This document shows, one piece after another, positions 44,691-55,413 of a DNA stretch of 64,000 nt. Source of the DNA: Eutreptiella sp. 'Long Island Sound 2002' (taxonomy: Eukaryota > Euglenozoa > Euglenophyceae > Eutreptiales > Eutreptiaceae); assembly GCA_964036045.1 (NCBI GenBank), contig OZ038379.1:119723206-119787205 (forward strand). Reading direction: 5' to 3'. Both the position numbers and the translations under genes were made by a program. Position 1 is the stretch's first letter. Each line of letters begins with the position of its first letter. Below the pieces are notes generated by a model that saw only the letters and a program-made list of their open reading frames with translations, was not told the origin of the DNA and did no database searches.

Positions 44691-47600
44691 ATGGTGAACT
44701 GGGACGAGGCGGGCAAGAAGTGGCCCCAGCCCCACCCCCATGCGGCACACCTACTGCGTGGGTTGCTGTGGGGTCAGCAGTACCACCACAGCAATCCCCA
44801 GTGCGAAGGCGGCATGCCCGGGAGCTTCGAGCTCCGTGAGGACATGGGCGAGGAGCGCCTGCGGGCAGTGAAGGAGTGGCTGCGGGCGGAAGGGTACGAG
44901 TACCGCTTCCGCCACAAGCGCTGGAGGACCTGGACCCGGCCGGACAGGCCCGGCGAAGGGCTGCGCCCCGACGGGATCGAGAAGGACGAGAAGCCCAACG
45001 AGTACCCGTCGGGCGCCTCGATCAACGTCTCCATGTGGGACATGATCGAGAGGAACTTCCCGGAACCGGGGAGCGAGCGCAGGCTGCAGGGCAGCAGCAG
45101 CGCGTCTCCGGGGAAGGAGAAGCGGTCTGCCGGGGACAGGAAGCGGGACCGGAAGTGGCGGGAGTACCAGGAGTCCCTGGCCGCCGAAGCCGCCCAAGGC
45201 GCCAAGGGCGGAACCCCAGCCCCCAGTCCCCAACGGGCCAATGGTGGTCATCACCCGGCCACGCCACCCTTGGCGACTTCATCCAAGTCGCCAAGCAGAC
45301 CAAGGCCAAGCCCCGTCTGCTGCTCCTGAGGCCCCAGCAGGCCCCAGCAGGCCCCAGCAGCGACGTGGAGTCGGCCTACCGCGGGAGAATGCCGGCCGAC
45401 AAGGCCAGCTCCAGCGGCAGCGTCGCTCCCCACCAAAGGGATGTGGCGCTCGCCTGCGAGCGCACCTGTGGGGTGCCCTGCAACCTTCGGGTTGCCCGGC
45501 AACGGGCCACGCAGCAGAACGCTGCCGTGGAGGGTGCCATCGGCATCGCCCATGAGGAGGCCACCGAGTGGGGCAGAGGCATGGGCTACCACGCCTCGAC
45601 CGTTGCAGCCATCGCGACCGGTCTCACGGCTGCGGCCGCCCATGAGGCAGTGGCTGCCCGGATCAGGGCAGCCGACGAGGAAGCCCGCCTGACGCAGGAG
45701 GCCATTGCCTGCAAGGAGGCCGAGGTGAGGGCGCTGGAAGAGGCGCTTGCCCAAGAGAGGGCAAAGAAGGAGGCGGAGGAAAGGGCCCACGCCGAAGCGA
45801 CGGCTAAGGCCCATGCGGACGCCGCCAAGAAGGACGCCATCGAGGCCGCGCGACGGAAGGTCGCTGAGGAAAGGGCCAGGACGGAGGCGGAGTTGGCGGC
45901 GTTGGAAGCGGAGAAGGTGCGGCTGCAGCAGGCCCGGGATGCCGAGGCGGCTCGTGCTCGGGAGGAAGCCGAAGTGCGGGCTGCCGCAGCCACCGCCGCC
46001 GCAATGGAGGAGGCAGAGGCCAAACTCCGCCGCGAGACTCCCCCGGGAGGATCAGAGTGGAGACCCTTCGAAAGCTTTTTGAAGGGGACGCCTCCTCCAA
46101 GATGACGCTGGACGAGGCCGACACGGGCAACAGTGGGAGCAGTGGCCCCACCGCCCACTGACGGAGGAAGGGTAAGGGGAAGACCCCCGAGAGGCCAGGG
46201 AGGCCAGCGGGCGGACTACCCCACGACAGTGACCCCTTCTTCACCGCCAGCGGCGGGGATGAACGGGGCCGCCGACATCGCCAAGTGGTGGCTCCGACGG
46301 GCGGAGGAGGCGGAGACGTCCCCATGGAACCGGAAGGTGAGGATGAGAATCTCCCTCCTCCCTACCGGAGCTCGAAGTCTTCCGAGACCGAGACGCCCAG
46401 GTGGGGCGACATGGACGAAAATGACGACATGGACTTCGGCATCACGAAGAAGCGCCCATCCTCGGACCCACCAAGGCGACCCGGCGGAGACCCACCGGGA
46501 CCCCCTGGCGGAGGACCATCAGGACCCCCTGGAGGACGCCCACCAAGTGGACCCCCTGGACCGGGCGGACCCGGCGGAGGACCTCCTGGAGGACCCCCTG
46601 GGGACCCCGACGACCCACCAGGGAACGGCGACCCGGATACCACCTGGCGGTGGATTGTCTACCTCCGCAGGAGGGTCAGTTCCTCGAGCGCGAGGTAGAC
46701 ACTGGCAAGGGCGAGATGACTCGCATCGCCGGGGTCGCCGCGCGCGCGCAGAGAGAGCTGGACATCGCCAGGGCCGAGACCAGGTCGCTGAACACGGTTA
46801 TCAGCGGCCTGCAGCAGAGGCTGGACGCGCTGGGAGCCCGTGGGAGCGTCAGCAGCGACCACCCACCCCTGGAGTCTGGCTCGTCGGACGACGGCTGGGG
46901 ACCCGGACCCGGTCCAGGCAGACCCCACGCCCCCGGCGAAGCCCCCAGGAGTCGCCCCAGGGCGGGTGCCCCCTCTCTCACCGCCCCCTCTCACCACAGC
47001 GCGGGCCGCCGCAACGAGCGCGTGCCGCCCGGCAGTGGCAGTGAGGATTGGCGTGATGAGTGGCTCAGCGCGTAGTACCGCAACCGCCGTGCTCCACCGC
47101 GGACACTCGTACGTACCCGGCGCCCCGCACCAGCCCTGGAGCCAATCCCAATGGCTGGTGGACGTTATGGTGGACTCAGGGATGAGGTCCCCAGAGGAGA
47201 CGTGGAGTGGGATGTCGGCGAAGGTGAGGACCTGGACCTGGACCTGGAGGAGTTCGACATCAGCCCGCCGCGTGGTGTACCACGGGAGGCCGCTGAACGC
47301 AGCCGCCGGCGCCGTGATGAGGAGGCATACATGGAGGGAGTACGGCGTGAACATCTGGGTTCAGCGTACATGGAGGAACCGCGGCGTAGCCACATGGATT
47401 CCATGGAGGAGATGGACGTGGCGGCCGTGGGAGTCCGTGGGAGAGGCCGATGGGAACCTCGGTCGACCTCGCGGCCGGCGTTCATGGTCTCTAAGGCTGC
47501 GGATGCCGCCGTGTGGGAAGACTTGAGGGGCATCAAGCCCCCCATGTACGACGGCAACCCCCTCAACCTCGACCGCTTCTTGGAGAAGCTGGACGATTGG

Positions 47601-48965
47601 GGGGTAACCGTTACTGAGGACATGCATCCCGCTGATGCGGAGAAGTATGTCTTCAGACGGTTCAGGTACCGCCTGCCGGAAGTGCTCCAAGAGCTATACT
47701 TCGTGGCGACCAAGGAGGGGAGAATCAAGACCCTCAAGGAAGCCAAGAAGTGGCTCAACGAGCAGGAGCGGTTGGACGCTCCGCAGGTGGCTGCCAAGCG
47801 GTGGAAGTCCATCAAGCTTCAGCATGATGGACGGGAGATTCGCCTACGGGACTGGCGAGACTTCCGAGGGCATTACACCCTCCTCTGCCGCAACGTGGAG
47901 GATTGGAACGAGGGTGACGAGCAGGCTCGCCTGCTCTCCATGCTGCCGGAAGCATGGATCAAGAGGGTCACCAAGGAGGAAGCCAAGCGGGCCAAGTCCA
48001 ACCACACGGTCAAGATGATGCTCCCCAAAGAGTATCATACGAACGTGGTGGCTTGGACGAGGAAGAACGTGGCCCGGGATGTCAAACGGCACTCCCTGCG
48101 GAACGCTCTCCTCATCACTGTCTCGGGCGATGGCGAGAAGACCGCGATGTGGCGCCTTGACGAGTGTGAGTTGAGCGGCCAGACCATCTGTTTGCAGGCC
48201 ATCCCGGCGCGGATGAGCTGCGACGAGATCCTGGAGTGGGTTGGAGAGGAGGTGCTCAAGGAGTACCGGAACCTCCACCACACCCGCAGGTTGAGGCCCG
48301 GCGACCGCGACGTCAACTACGTTGGCGAGGGACCCGGCTGGGAAGCTGCCATGGACCAAGCGGGAGCCGACGGCGAGGAGACTCTCGTCGACGATGACGA
48401 CGACGATGAGCCCGCCGAGGTGGCCGTTTGTGCTTTCGTGGCCAACAACCTGAGCGCGGGGAATAAACCGGGAAACTGGAAACCCCTGCAGCAGGGTTGG
48501 AGGAAGAAGGAGAAGAGGGACCCTCGCCGCATTGGCGACCCTCCGCTGTCCTTTGGGGAGTTCATACGAGCTCACCTGCAGGGCTGTTTCGTGTGTTATG
48601 GGAGGAAGAAATGCTTCAACCATGACCACCGAACATGCCCAACCCACAAGGCCGACACGGAGGCCTACAAGAAGGCGCACGGGTCGAAGAAGCGTGCGCC
48701 CGCGGGTATCCGGGAAGCCAAAGTGGAGGTCGACAAGGACGAGCTGGCCAAGCTGATGTCGTCGGTGGGGACCGAGTTGGCCAAGGAGATCCAGGAGATC
48801 AAGCGGAACCCGGTCCCCAGGTCGGACAACAAGAACAACGAAAACAACCAGAATGACCAGAACAAGGACAAGGACAAGAAGGGTAAGAAAGGGGGAGAGA
48901 AGAAGGGCGTCAACGAGGTTGATGCGGAGGAGAACACCCCTACTACCACAACCGACGCCCCCTAG
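44691..48965 (+). pseudogene. gag: Element B gag, broken by frameshifts and stops
   Basis: ATG at 44691 (MVNWDEAGKKW). Frame changes occur near 45258, 46050 and 46675. In-frame stops are TGA at 46159-46161 and TAG at 47073-47075, where A has sense codons. The same regions as in A can be followed: Trp/Arg-rich N-terminus, Ala/Glu/Arg coiled coil (~45660-46030), Pro-Gly tract (~46480-46620), acidic DLDLDLEE run (47230), capsid-like PPMYDGNPLNLDRF (~47540), and the zinc knuckle at 48585-48638 (CFVCYGRKK...HRTC). The last piece, 47151-48965, is open for 604 codons and ends in the TAG before pol. It would package RNA if intact. Confidence 0.86.
48963..48965 (+). other. Gag TAG stop, candidate readthrough site (element B)
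   Basis: CCC TAG CGG AGC CCC TGC, in frame with pol: the 17 codons from 48966 to 49016 are all sense. Identical in context to A and nearly so to C and E. Confidence 0.72.
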
Positions 48966-51900
48966 CGGAGCCCCTGCAGCCAAGGGCCCCAGCTAGGGCG
49001 GTCGCAGGATGGTGACGTGGGAAGCGCCGAACCATCCCAGTCGGGAGTCGATAAGCACAAAGGGACTGCCGCGGGCGGAAGGCCCGGTCCGGCACCCAGT
49101 CGCGGAGGCGGGGTGAGGGCAAGTGAAGGCACGAACCCTTGCACCCGTCCGTCCTTCGCGACCAAAAATGTGTTTGATGTACTTCAAGATCTTTCCGAGA
49201 GTATCGGAGGATCACCTGGACCGCAGCTGGATGCTGCAGATGGGCAGCCTGAGCCCATTGTCCACGACCTGCACCAGTCGCTTGTCGAGCTTCTGGAACG
49301 GCCGGAGATCCTGAGCTTGCACGCCTTGCGCCGTGTTGGGCGTGAGCGGCAGTTGCACCTTAAGGTCCGTGCCTTATGCGGGGAAGTGGAAAAGGTCTGC
49401 GACGTGTTGGTCGACACGGGAGCACAGGTCAGCTTGGTCAAGGCTGGCCTACTTCCGCCAGAGTGTCTGACCGACAGTCGGAAACCTGTCACGCTGAATG
49501 TGGCGAACGGCGAGTGCATGGTGGGAGGCACGAAGGAAGCGGCCATCGGGCTGCAGTTCGTGAACCATTGTGAGCTGAGCCGCCCAGACCTCGGCAAGGA
49601 AATCCTCCTGCACGGTCCCTTCTACGAGGCCGAGATGGACTGGGACATGATCGTCAGGTACGACTTCATGATGGAGACGGACTCCGGCGTCCTCCCGGCC
49701 CAGGCCTCCATGACCCTGTACCAGGACGACCAACTCTCGTGGCTTTCGTCACCTGACCACTTTGTGGAATGCCAATGGATCCATCCCGAACGCAATCAAC
49801 TTGAAGTGGCCGCGCTGGACACTGAGCCCACAGGGCCAGCAAACCAGGAGTACGGCGTAATGCCGGAAGTGGCGAACCGACTGTTCGCGGACCTGGGAGC
49901 GTCGGATCTGGCCCTGGATGCGTTCTCTTCAGGAACCTCCGCCCATCTTCGGGTATGTGAGAAGTACTGGAGCGCACAGGACTCCGCGTGGAAGAAGCAC
50001 TGGGGTCCGCATCAGGGCTTGATGTGGATCCATTGCCCTCGATGGGACAATTCAAGAGCGATAGCGAAGATTCGCAAGGACCGCTCCAAGGCAGTGCTGG
50101 TTGTTCCTATGGGATGCACCGAGGAGGAAAGTACCCGACATTGGGTAGCCTCATTGACCAACATGACCTTAAACAAGGTGGTCCTACCGGCTGGAGAGAG
50201 TGTCTATCAGGACGCTAAGGGACAGCTCATGCCACCCCAGAGATGGCCAACAGAATTCCACTATGTGGATGGGGGCCTTGATCAGGCCGACGCCACGGAT
50301 TTCGTGTGTGTCAACCACATCGTAGCAGAGCCTTGGAGGCAATGCTTTGCGGTTCCCCCTGTTGACATCGGAGAATCGGAAGACCCCCTCACTGAAGAGG
50401 AGCTGGATCTGGTTCAGGGGTATATGGATCAGCCCTTTCACGACTGGGGAAACCAGCGTGAGGGCAAGGGCCAGGACAAAGCCTGGTGGGAAGTGGACTC
50501 AATCGTCTCCGGTTCGTATGATGGGAATACCTTCGTTCAGAGGGTGCTGGATCACATGTCCAGCCAGGACGAGCCGCCTGGCGGTAACCCACCCACTTAC
50601 GGCGATCTGTTCCGAGGCAAGACCAGAGATGGCCCTTTGGGCCACCTGGGAAGACCACCTGAGCCGAAACCGAGCGGGGTCGCTACCCCTCAAGTAAGCT
50701 CCGTGGTTCAAGTGCCCGGAAAAGCCAAGGCGGAGTCCGATGACTGCCCCAAGATCCAGGCATTGAGGGCCAGGCTGAAGCAGAAGTATGGTGATACCTT
50801 CTTCAGCGGTAAGCCTGTCTTTCCCCCGGCGGTGCGTGGACCGTATGGCGAGGCCAAGATACGACTGAAGCAGGACCCCCGTGTGTATCGACACCGGGAG
50901 TTTGCCCTGAGGGGTGAGAGGAAGGAGGCCATGGAGAAGATCCTCTGTGACTTCATCAAGAGGGGCTGGCTTGAACCGTGCCACTCCGAGTGGGCCTCTC
51001 CGTGCTTCGTCGTCCCCAAGAAGGTGGCCGGTGAGTGGTGGCTCGTGGTCGACTACCGCGGCCTAAACGCCCAAACGCAGCATGATAGCTATACGCTTCC
51101 CCTCAGTGAGGACATGCTGCAAAAACAACACCGGCGGAGGATCTTCACAGTGATTGACCTGAAACATGGTTATCATCAGATGCCTCTCGCCGAGGAGTCC
51201 CGTGCCTGCACAGCCATGAGCACCCCGCTTGGACCTCTCCAGTGGAAGGTGATGCCCATGGGCGTTACCAACGGCAATGCGGCTTTTCAGCGGATGCTGG
51301 AGAACCTGCTTGAGCCGGTGCGCGACTGTGCGGACCCCTTCGTGGACGACGTGATCATCACGTCCTGGGACCCCAGTATGAGCTACGAGGAGCTCCTGGA
51401 GGCACATGAAAGGGACGTTACTCGAGTGCTGGACCTCCTGGTTCAGCACAAACTCACGGGCAGCAGTGACAAGGCCGCCATTGCGGTAAGCGAGGTGGTC
51501 TTCGCTGGCCACGTAGTTGGAAACGGGCAGCGAAAGCCCATACCTGGCAAGGTGGCTGCGATTGAGCACTGGGAAAAGCCCAAGACGGTCTCTGAGCTAC
51601 GGGCGTATCTGGGGTTCTGCAATTACTACTCGGGGTATATCAAAATGTATGCCGAGTATTCAGCCCCCATGACGACCATGCTCAAGGGCAACCGAGAGGA
51701 GACCAAAAAGGGGTCCAAGAAGGCTCTGGTCTGGGATGCTGATTCCGACCGTGCCTTTGAGGGGATGAAGCAGGCGCTGCTATCCGCAGTGGGTCTGCAC
51801 CTCGTGGATCCCGACCGAGGGTTCGTCCTGCGCACCGATGCTTCCGACTACGCCGTAGGCGCTGTCTTGGAGCAAGTGCTTGACAACGGGAGGCACGTGC

Positions 51901-52619
51901 CCGTGGCCTTCTGGAGCCGAGTCCTGGCGGAAGGCCAGAGACGGACGTGGACGCCCCGAGAAAAGGAGGCGTATGCCATCGTCATGGCTCTCAGGAAATG
52001 GGCTGGGTACATAGCCCTCCATCCCGTCACCGTCTGCACCGACCATCGGAGTCTGCAGTCGTGGCACAAGGAGCACGTGGACACCCCCTCAGTTCCTGCC
52101 TCCCGACGGGCAAGATGGCATGAGACCTTGGCCAAGTTTGACCTCACGGTTGTTTATATTCCTGGAAAGGATAACACCGTGGCGGACTGTCTCAGTAGGT
52201 GGGCCTATCCTGCCAGCAAGGGCATGACGGATATCTCTGCCCATGGCGATGAGGCTGAGACCGCTGAGGCCAAGAAGATCATTGAGATGGAGCGCCTGAT
52301 GGAGGAGGAGGGTGTTAAATGCTTCGTCGTCATGGCTGCGGATGCCCCCTTCGGAAAGAGGGTGAGCAGAGCGGTCAGAGTACTCGCCCCTGAGGGAGCT
52401 GAGTCCGACAAGCACCTCTTCCCGGAGTCTTGCCTCCAGGACGACTGGACGGACGACTACGCCAAGTCTGAGGCCTTTGCGGCCGAGTATAGGGCTGTGA
52501 CCGACCCTGATGACGGGCAGAAGTGGCCAAAGGGGCTGACTGAGGAAGATGGCAAGCTCTACCGGAATGGTAAGCTGCTAGTACCAGAGTCCCGAGTGCT
52601 CGAGCTATGTGAAGCTTGA
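48966..52619 (+). CDS. pol: Element B pol: protease, reverse transcriptase, RNase H
   Basis: The longest intact pol piece: 1200 codons from the GTG at 49017, in frame with gag. Counting from there, the protease Asp is at 133 (LVDTGAQVSL), the reverse transcriptase Asp at 714 (VIDLKHGYHQM), the catalytic pair PFVDDV at 774-779 and the RNase H Asp at 941 (LRTDASDYAVG). REKEAYAI and CTDHRS follow, then PGKDNTVADCLSRW. It ends at TGA 52617-52619 where A has TGG, one nonsense change at the start of the integrase zinc region. It converts element RNA to DNA inside the particle. There is no ATG near the start, so it is probably expressed as a Gag-Pol fusion. Confidence 0.93.
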   Translation, partial: RSPCSQGPQLGRSQDGDVGSAEPSQSGVDKHKGTAAGGRPGPAPSRGGGVRASEGTNPCTRPSFATKNVFDVLQDLSESIGGSPGPQLDAADGQPEPIVHDLHQSLVELLERPEILSLHALRRVGRERQLHLKVRALCGEVEKVCDVLVDTGAQVSLVKAGLLPPECLTDSRKPVTLNVANGECMVGGTKEAAIGLQFVNHCELSRPDLGKEILLHGPFYEAEMDWDMIVRYDFMMETDSGVLPAQASMTLYQDDQLSWLSSPDHFVECQWIHPERNQLEVAALDTEPTGPANQEYGVMPEVANRLFADLGASDLALDAFSSGTSAHLRVCEKYWSAQDSAWKKHWGPHQGLMWIHCPRWDNSRAIAKIRKDRSKAVLVVPMGCTEEESTRHWVASLTNMTLNKVVLPAGESVYQDAKGQLMPPQRWPTEFHYVDGGLDQADATDFVCVNHIVAEPWRQCFAVPPVDIGESEDPLTEEELDLVQGYMDQPFHDWGNQREGKGQDKAWWEVDSIVSGSYDGNTFVQRVLDHMSSQDEPPGGNPPTYGDLFRGKTRDGPLGHLGRPPEPKPSGVATPQVSSVVQVPGKAKAESDDCPKIQALRARLKQKYGDTFFSGKPVFPPAVRGPYGEAKIRLKQDPRVYRHREFALRGERKEAMEKILCDFIKRGWLEPCHSEWASPCFVVPKKVAGEWWLVVDYRGLNAQTQHDSYTLPLSEDMLQKQHRRRIFTVIDLKHGYHQMPLAEESRACTAMSTPLGPLQWKVMPMGVTNGNAAFQRMLENLLEPVRDCADPFVDDVIITSWDPSMSYEELLEAHERDVTRVLDLLVQHKLTGSSDKAAIAVSEVVFAGHVVGNGQRKPIPGKVAAIEHWEKPKTVSELRAYLGFCNYYSGYIKMYAEYSAPMTTMLKGNREETKKGSKKALVWDADSDRAFEGMKQALLSAVGLHLVDPDRGFVLRTDASDYAVGAVLEQVLDNGRHVPVAFWSRVLAEGQRRTWTPREKEAYAIVMALRKWAGYIALHPVTVCTDHRSLQSWHKEHVDTPSVPASRRARWHETLAKFDLTVVYIPGKDNTVADCLSRWAYPASKGMTDISAHGDEAETAEAKKIIEMERLMEEEGVKCFVVMAADAPFGKRVSRAVRVLAPEGAESDKHLFPESCLQDDWTDDYAKSEAFAAEYRAVTDPDDGQKWPKGLTEEDGKLYRNGKLLVPESRVLELCEA

Positions 52620-52628
52620 CACCACCAC

Positions 52629-53942
52629 ATGCTGCACCCAGGGGTCAAGAAGCAAGCCCTTGACATGCAGCGTCGGTTCGAGATCGACCATATCGTTCTC
52701 TACACCGCCATCAAGAAGGTCAGGAAGGGTTGCTCGGTCTGTCAGGCCTGCAATCCCGATAACCGGAACGTCAAGGGGGAAGCCCAATGGACCCCGGTTC
52801 CTGACCAGCCCATGGAGAGCGTGGCCATGGACGTCTTCTCCATGCCCAAAGTGCACATTGGCAAGGAGACCTTTGACTGTGTGGTTCTCTGTGTGGACCG
52901 CCACAGCGGCCACGTTGTAGCCGTTCCGGCACGCAAAAAGGGGTTGCTTGCCAAGGAAGTGGCAGTCATGATGATTCGTCATTGGCTGACCGTCTTTGAC
53001 ATCCCCCGCACCATTTGCAGTGACCGAGGGCCCCAGTTTACTGGTGGCTGGTTCAAGGCTATGTGTTCCCTCATGGGAATACGTCACGCCAAGAGCGTCG
53101 CCTATCTCAGCCGGTCTAACGGCCGTGCTGAAGTGGCTGGACGGCAGCTGTTCGAGAAGCTGCGCAAGATCCACATCACCAATCCACGTCAGAACTGGTT
53201 TGAGGAGATGTGGCCTGCTCTGAAGGCCCATCATGACACCCCCACTCCGGGCGGTTTGTCCCCTCACCTGATTCTGTTCGGCAGGGACCCCCTGGGTAGG
53301 GGACTTCCCTTGTCTGGTGATGGCATGGCTATGGATGCCAAGGAATTCTTCGCGCGGCAAGAGCAAACGGCGCGGGACAGCCGCCAGCAGCTCGAGAAGG
53401 AGCATGCTGAGCGTCAGAAGTCCGCCCCGAGCTCGACAGCGCAGAAGTTCAGGGTGGGAGACCCGGCGTGGGTGATCAGACCCCGCCCTATGGGCACCCA
53501 CCGCACCAAAACCTTGTTCACACCCGGAGAGGTGGTCCGCAGGATTGGTGAGGACACCTACCGCATCAAGGTGGGTCACGGACAGTTCCGGGAGCGCCAC
53601 GAGAGTCAACTCCGTGTGCGGGAACCCGACCTCCATGGCCAACATGTGTCCCTGAGCTATGCCGCACATGAGGCTGATTTGGATGATGACTATGCTGAGC
53701 AGGACGACTATACTGTCGAGAAGACCCTGGCTCAGCGTCCGAAAGCCTCGGCACCCGGAGGTCTGGAGTTCAAGGTTCGTTGGCGAGGCTATGGGCCGTC
53801 CCACGATACCTGGGAACCCGTCTCCTCGTTCGTGCCGCGGGTCAATACTCCCCCCATGGAGTACATCCGCAAGCACAAGACCAAGATCCACGTTTTGGAC
53901 TTGGCAGCACTCACCCGGGCGATTGCAGCCAGGGGTGCCTGA
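52629..53942 (+). CDS. pol: Element B pol: integrase and chromodomain
   Basis: 437 codons in the same frame as 48966-52619, separated only by the TGA at 52617-52619, so it belongs to the same polyprotein. The zinc region ends GCSVCQAC. The catalytic triad is Asp68 (AMDVFSM), Asp132 (CSDRGPQF) and Glu168 (SNGRAEV), giving D,D(35)E. Then come a basic region with a VWVIRPRPMG-like core (AWVIRPRPMG here) and a C-terminal chromodomain with Tyr361, Trp385 and Tyr388 in the cage positions (FKVRWRGYG, DTWEP). The chromodomain probably directs integration to histone-methylated chromatin, as known for chromoviruses. The ATG at 52629 is internal and not thought to be a true start. Confidence 0.92.
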   Translation: MLHPGVKKQALDMQRRFEIDHIVLYTAIKKVRKGCSVCQACNPDNRNVKGEAQWTPVPDQPMESVAMDVFSMPKVHIGKETFDCVVLCVDRHSGHVVAVPARKKGLLAKEVAVMMIRHWLTVFDIPRTICSDRGPQFTGGWFKAMCSLMGIRHAKSVAYLSRSNGRAEVAGRQLFEKLRKIHITNPRQNWFEEMWPALKAHHDTPTPGGLSPHLILFGRDPLGRGLPLSGDGMAMDAKEFFARQEQTARDSRQQLEKEHAERQKSAPSSTAQKFRVGDPAWVIRPRPMGTHRTKTLFTPGEVVRRIGEDTYRIKVGHGQFRERHESQLRVREPDLHGQHVSLSYAAHEADLDDDYAEQDDYTVEKTLAQRPKASAPGGLEFKVRWRGYGPSHDTWEPVSSFVPRVNTPPMEYIRKHKTKIHVLDLAALTRAIAARGA

Positions 53943-55402
53943 TCAGCGCCCTGAGCTCTCCCCTGATGCATTTTGAGCGCTTGTGAGGTCGACGGATCGT
54001 CCCTTACTTGCTTGCTCTCTTACATCTTCCGGTGACCTGCCATCAGAGTGGCCATATACCCCCCCCTGCTGAATCCAGAGGAGGATGGCCCCTCTCTTTC
54101 AATTCTATTCGTCACCCCCCACCTGCTGAATCCTTGGGAAACCAGGTAGGGCGACTGACCTTCATGTTTTCTGAGCTCTTGGGGCCTTGAAGCCCATACG
54201 ACGTTGCGCAACGGATGCCGCTGTCATCGGCATTGCGATTTTTGAGTGTGTGGTCTGGTCCCATGGCACTTGTGGGATACAGACCAGTCTACGTGTGTCG
54301 CGACTTTATATGGCCTGAACTCAGGCGTTTTCCTGTCCACCCTCCTGCATTTGCCTTATCCTGACCGTGGCGTGGTTTGGCACTCTGTCCAGAGTGTGTT
54401 TACACGCCTATTTACCCCGCTTGTTTTGCTTTTCTGTTCCCCAGGATATGTGCACCTGTATGTCAGCCCATCACTGAAGTGTGGACTGTTTTTCCCCCCC
54501 TGACGGGATGTGAATCGACTACGAGGGCGCCCTGAGTCGCCGTTTACATGTTCTTACATATGGTCCAGCCTGGGCCAGTACCTAAGTACATATTCTTCTG
54601 TTTGAGTGCCCGTGATACCGTGTGCCCTATTCGCTGTGTGTGGAGATCCTGATGGCACCAGGCGGGAAGCCCAGTTGCCTGACTACACTCCCAGCGGTCC
54701 GCCACTGTCAGTCCCAGTGTGAGCCTACCGACTCGCAGACGCACTTGCAGTCAGATGGCGGCCTCCGGTGCTCCTGACCTCGGTCAGTCTGCCTGGGAAA
54801 CTGGTGGTTTGAGGAGTGGACGCCTCCGCCCACACTGCAGGAGGACTCCCTCATGTATGGCCTTCGTGGTAATGGGGCGAGGGAAAAGACAGCCTTGATG
54901 CCCGATCCCTTAAGGAGGAGCTCGTTCGGCTGTACCACTCTGGACTCGCGTCGAATGGATATGGACATGGTGCGCCCGAGGAAGGACCCGTGGGGACTCT
55001 CCCCCAGCCGGCGGGCCTTGGGAAGCTTGGGGTAGCCTGATGGATCTTTGTGGTCGCTTTCGACCTGTGGGACCACCTCGGTCGTCGCGTGACGCCTATG
55101 TTGGCTGTGTATGCCGCTGCCACTGTGGTGGTGACCGTAGCAGCCGGCACCCGGTGCGCCTGGTATGGGTTAACGGGTCCTTTGGATGCCGAACAATCGC
55201 CGCCAGGACCCGGGACTTGATACTTGATACTATACATGTGCTACGAGCTTTTACAGCATCATACCTATCTTACTGTGGGATTTGGGCAGCCTAACCTGGG
55301 TCAGCCTGAAGTGAGGATGTGACACCCCCCCCATCAGGAAATGGTCCTGGGTACCCGCTGCCATGCGTGGGTGTTATCGAGCCCCCCCCAGGGTTTGCTC
55401 TA
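53943..55402 (+). other. Element B 3' non-coding spacer
   Basis: About 1.46 kb, the counterpart of 1097-2561. No convincing gene. The sense frame seen at 1184-1519 in A is split here at 55035-55040. Confidence 0.6.
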
Positions 55403-55413
55403 AGGAGGGGGGT
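55403..55413 (+). other. Polypurine tract of element B
   Basis: AAGGAGGGGGG directly before TGAAGCGG. Confidence 0.88.
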
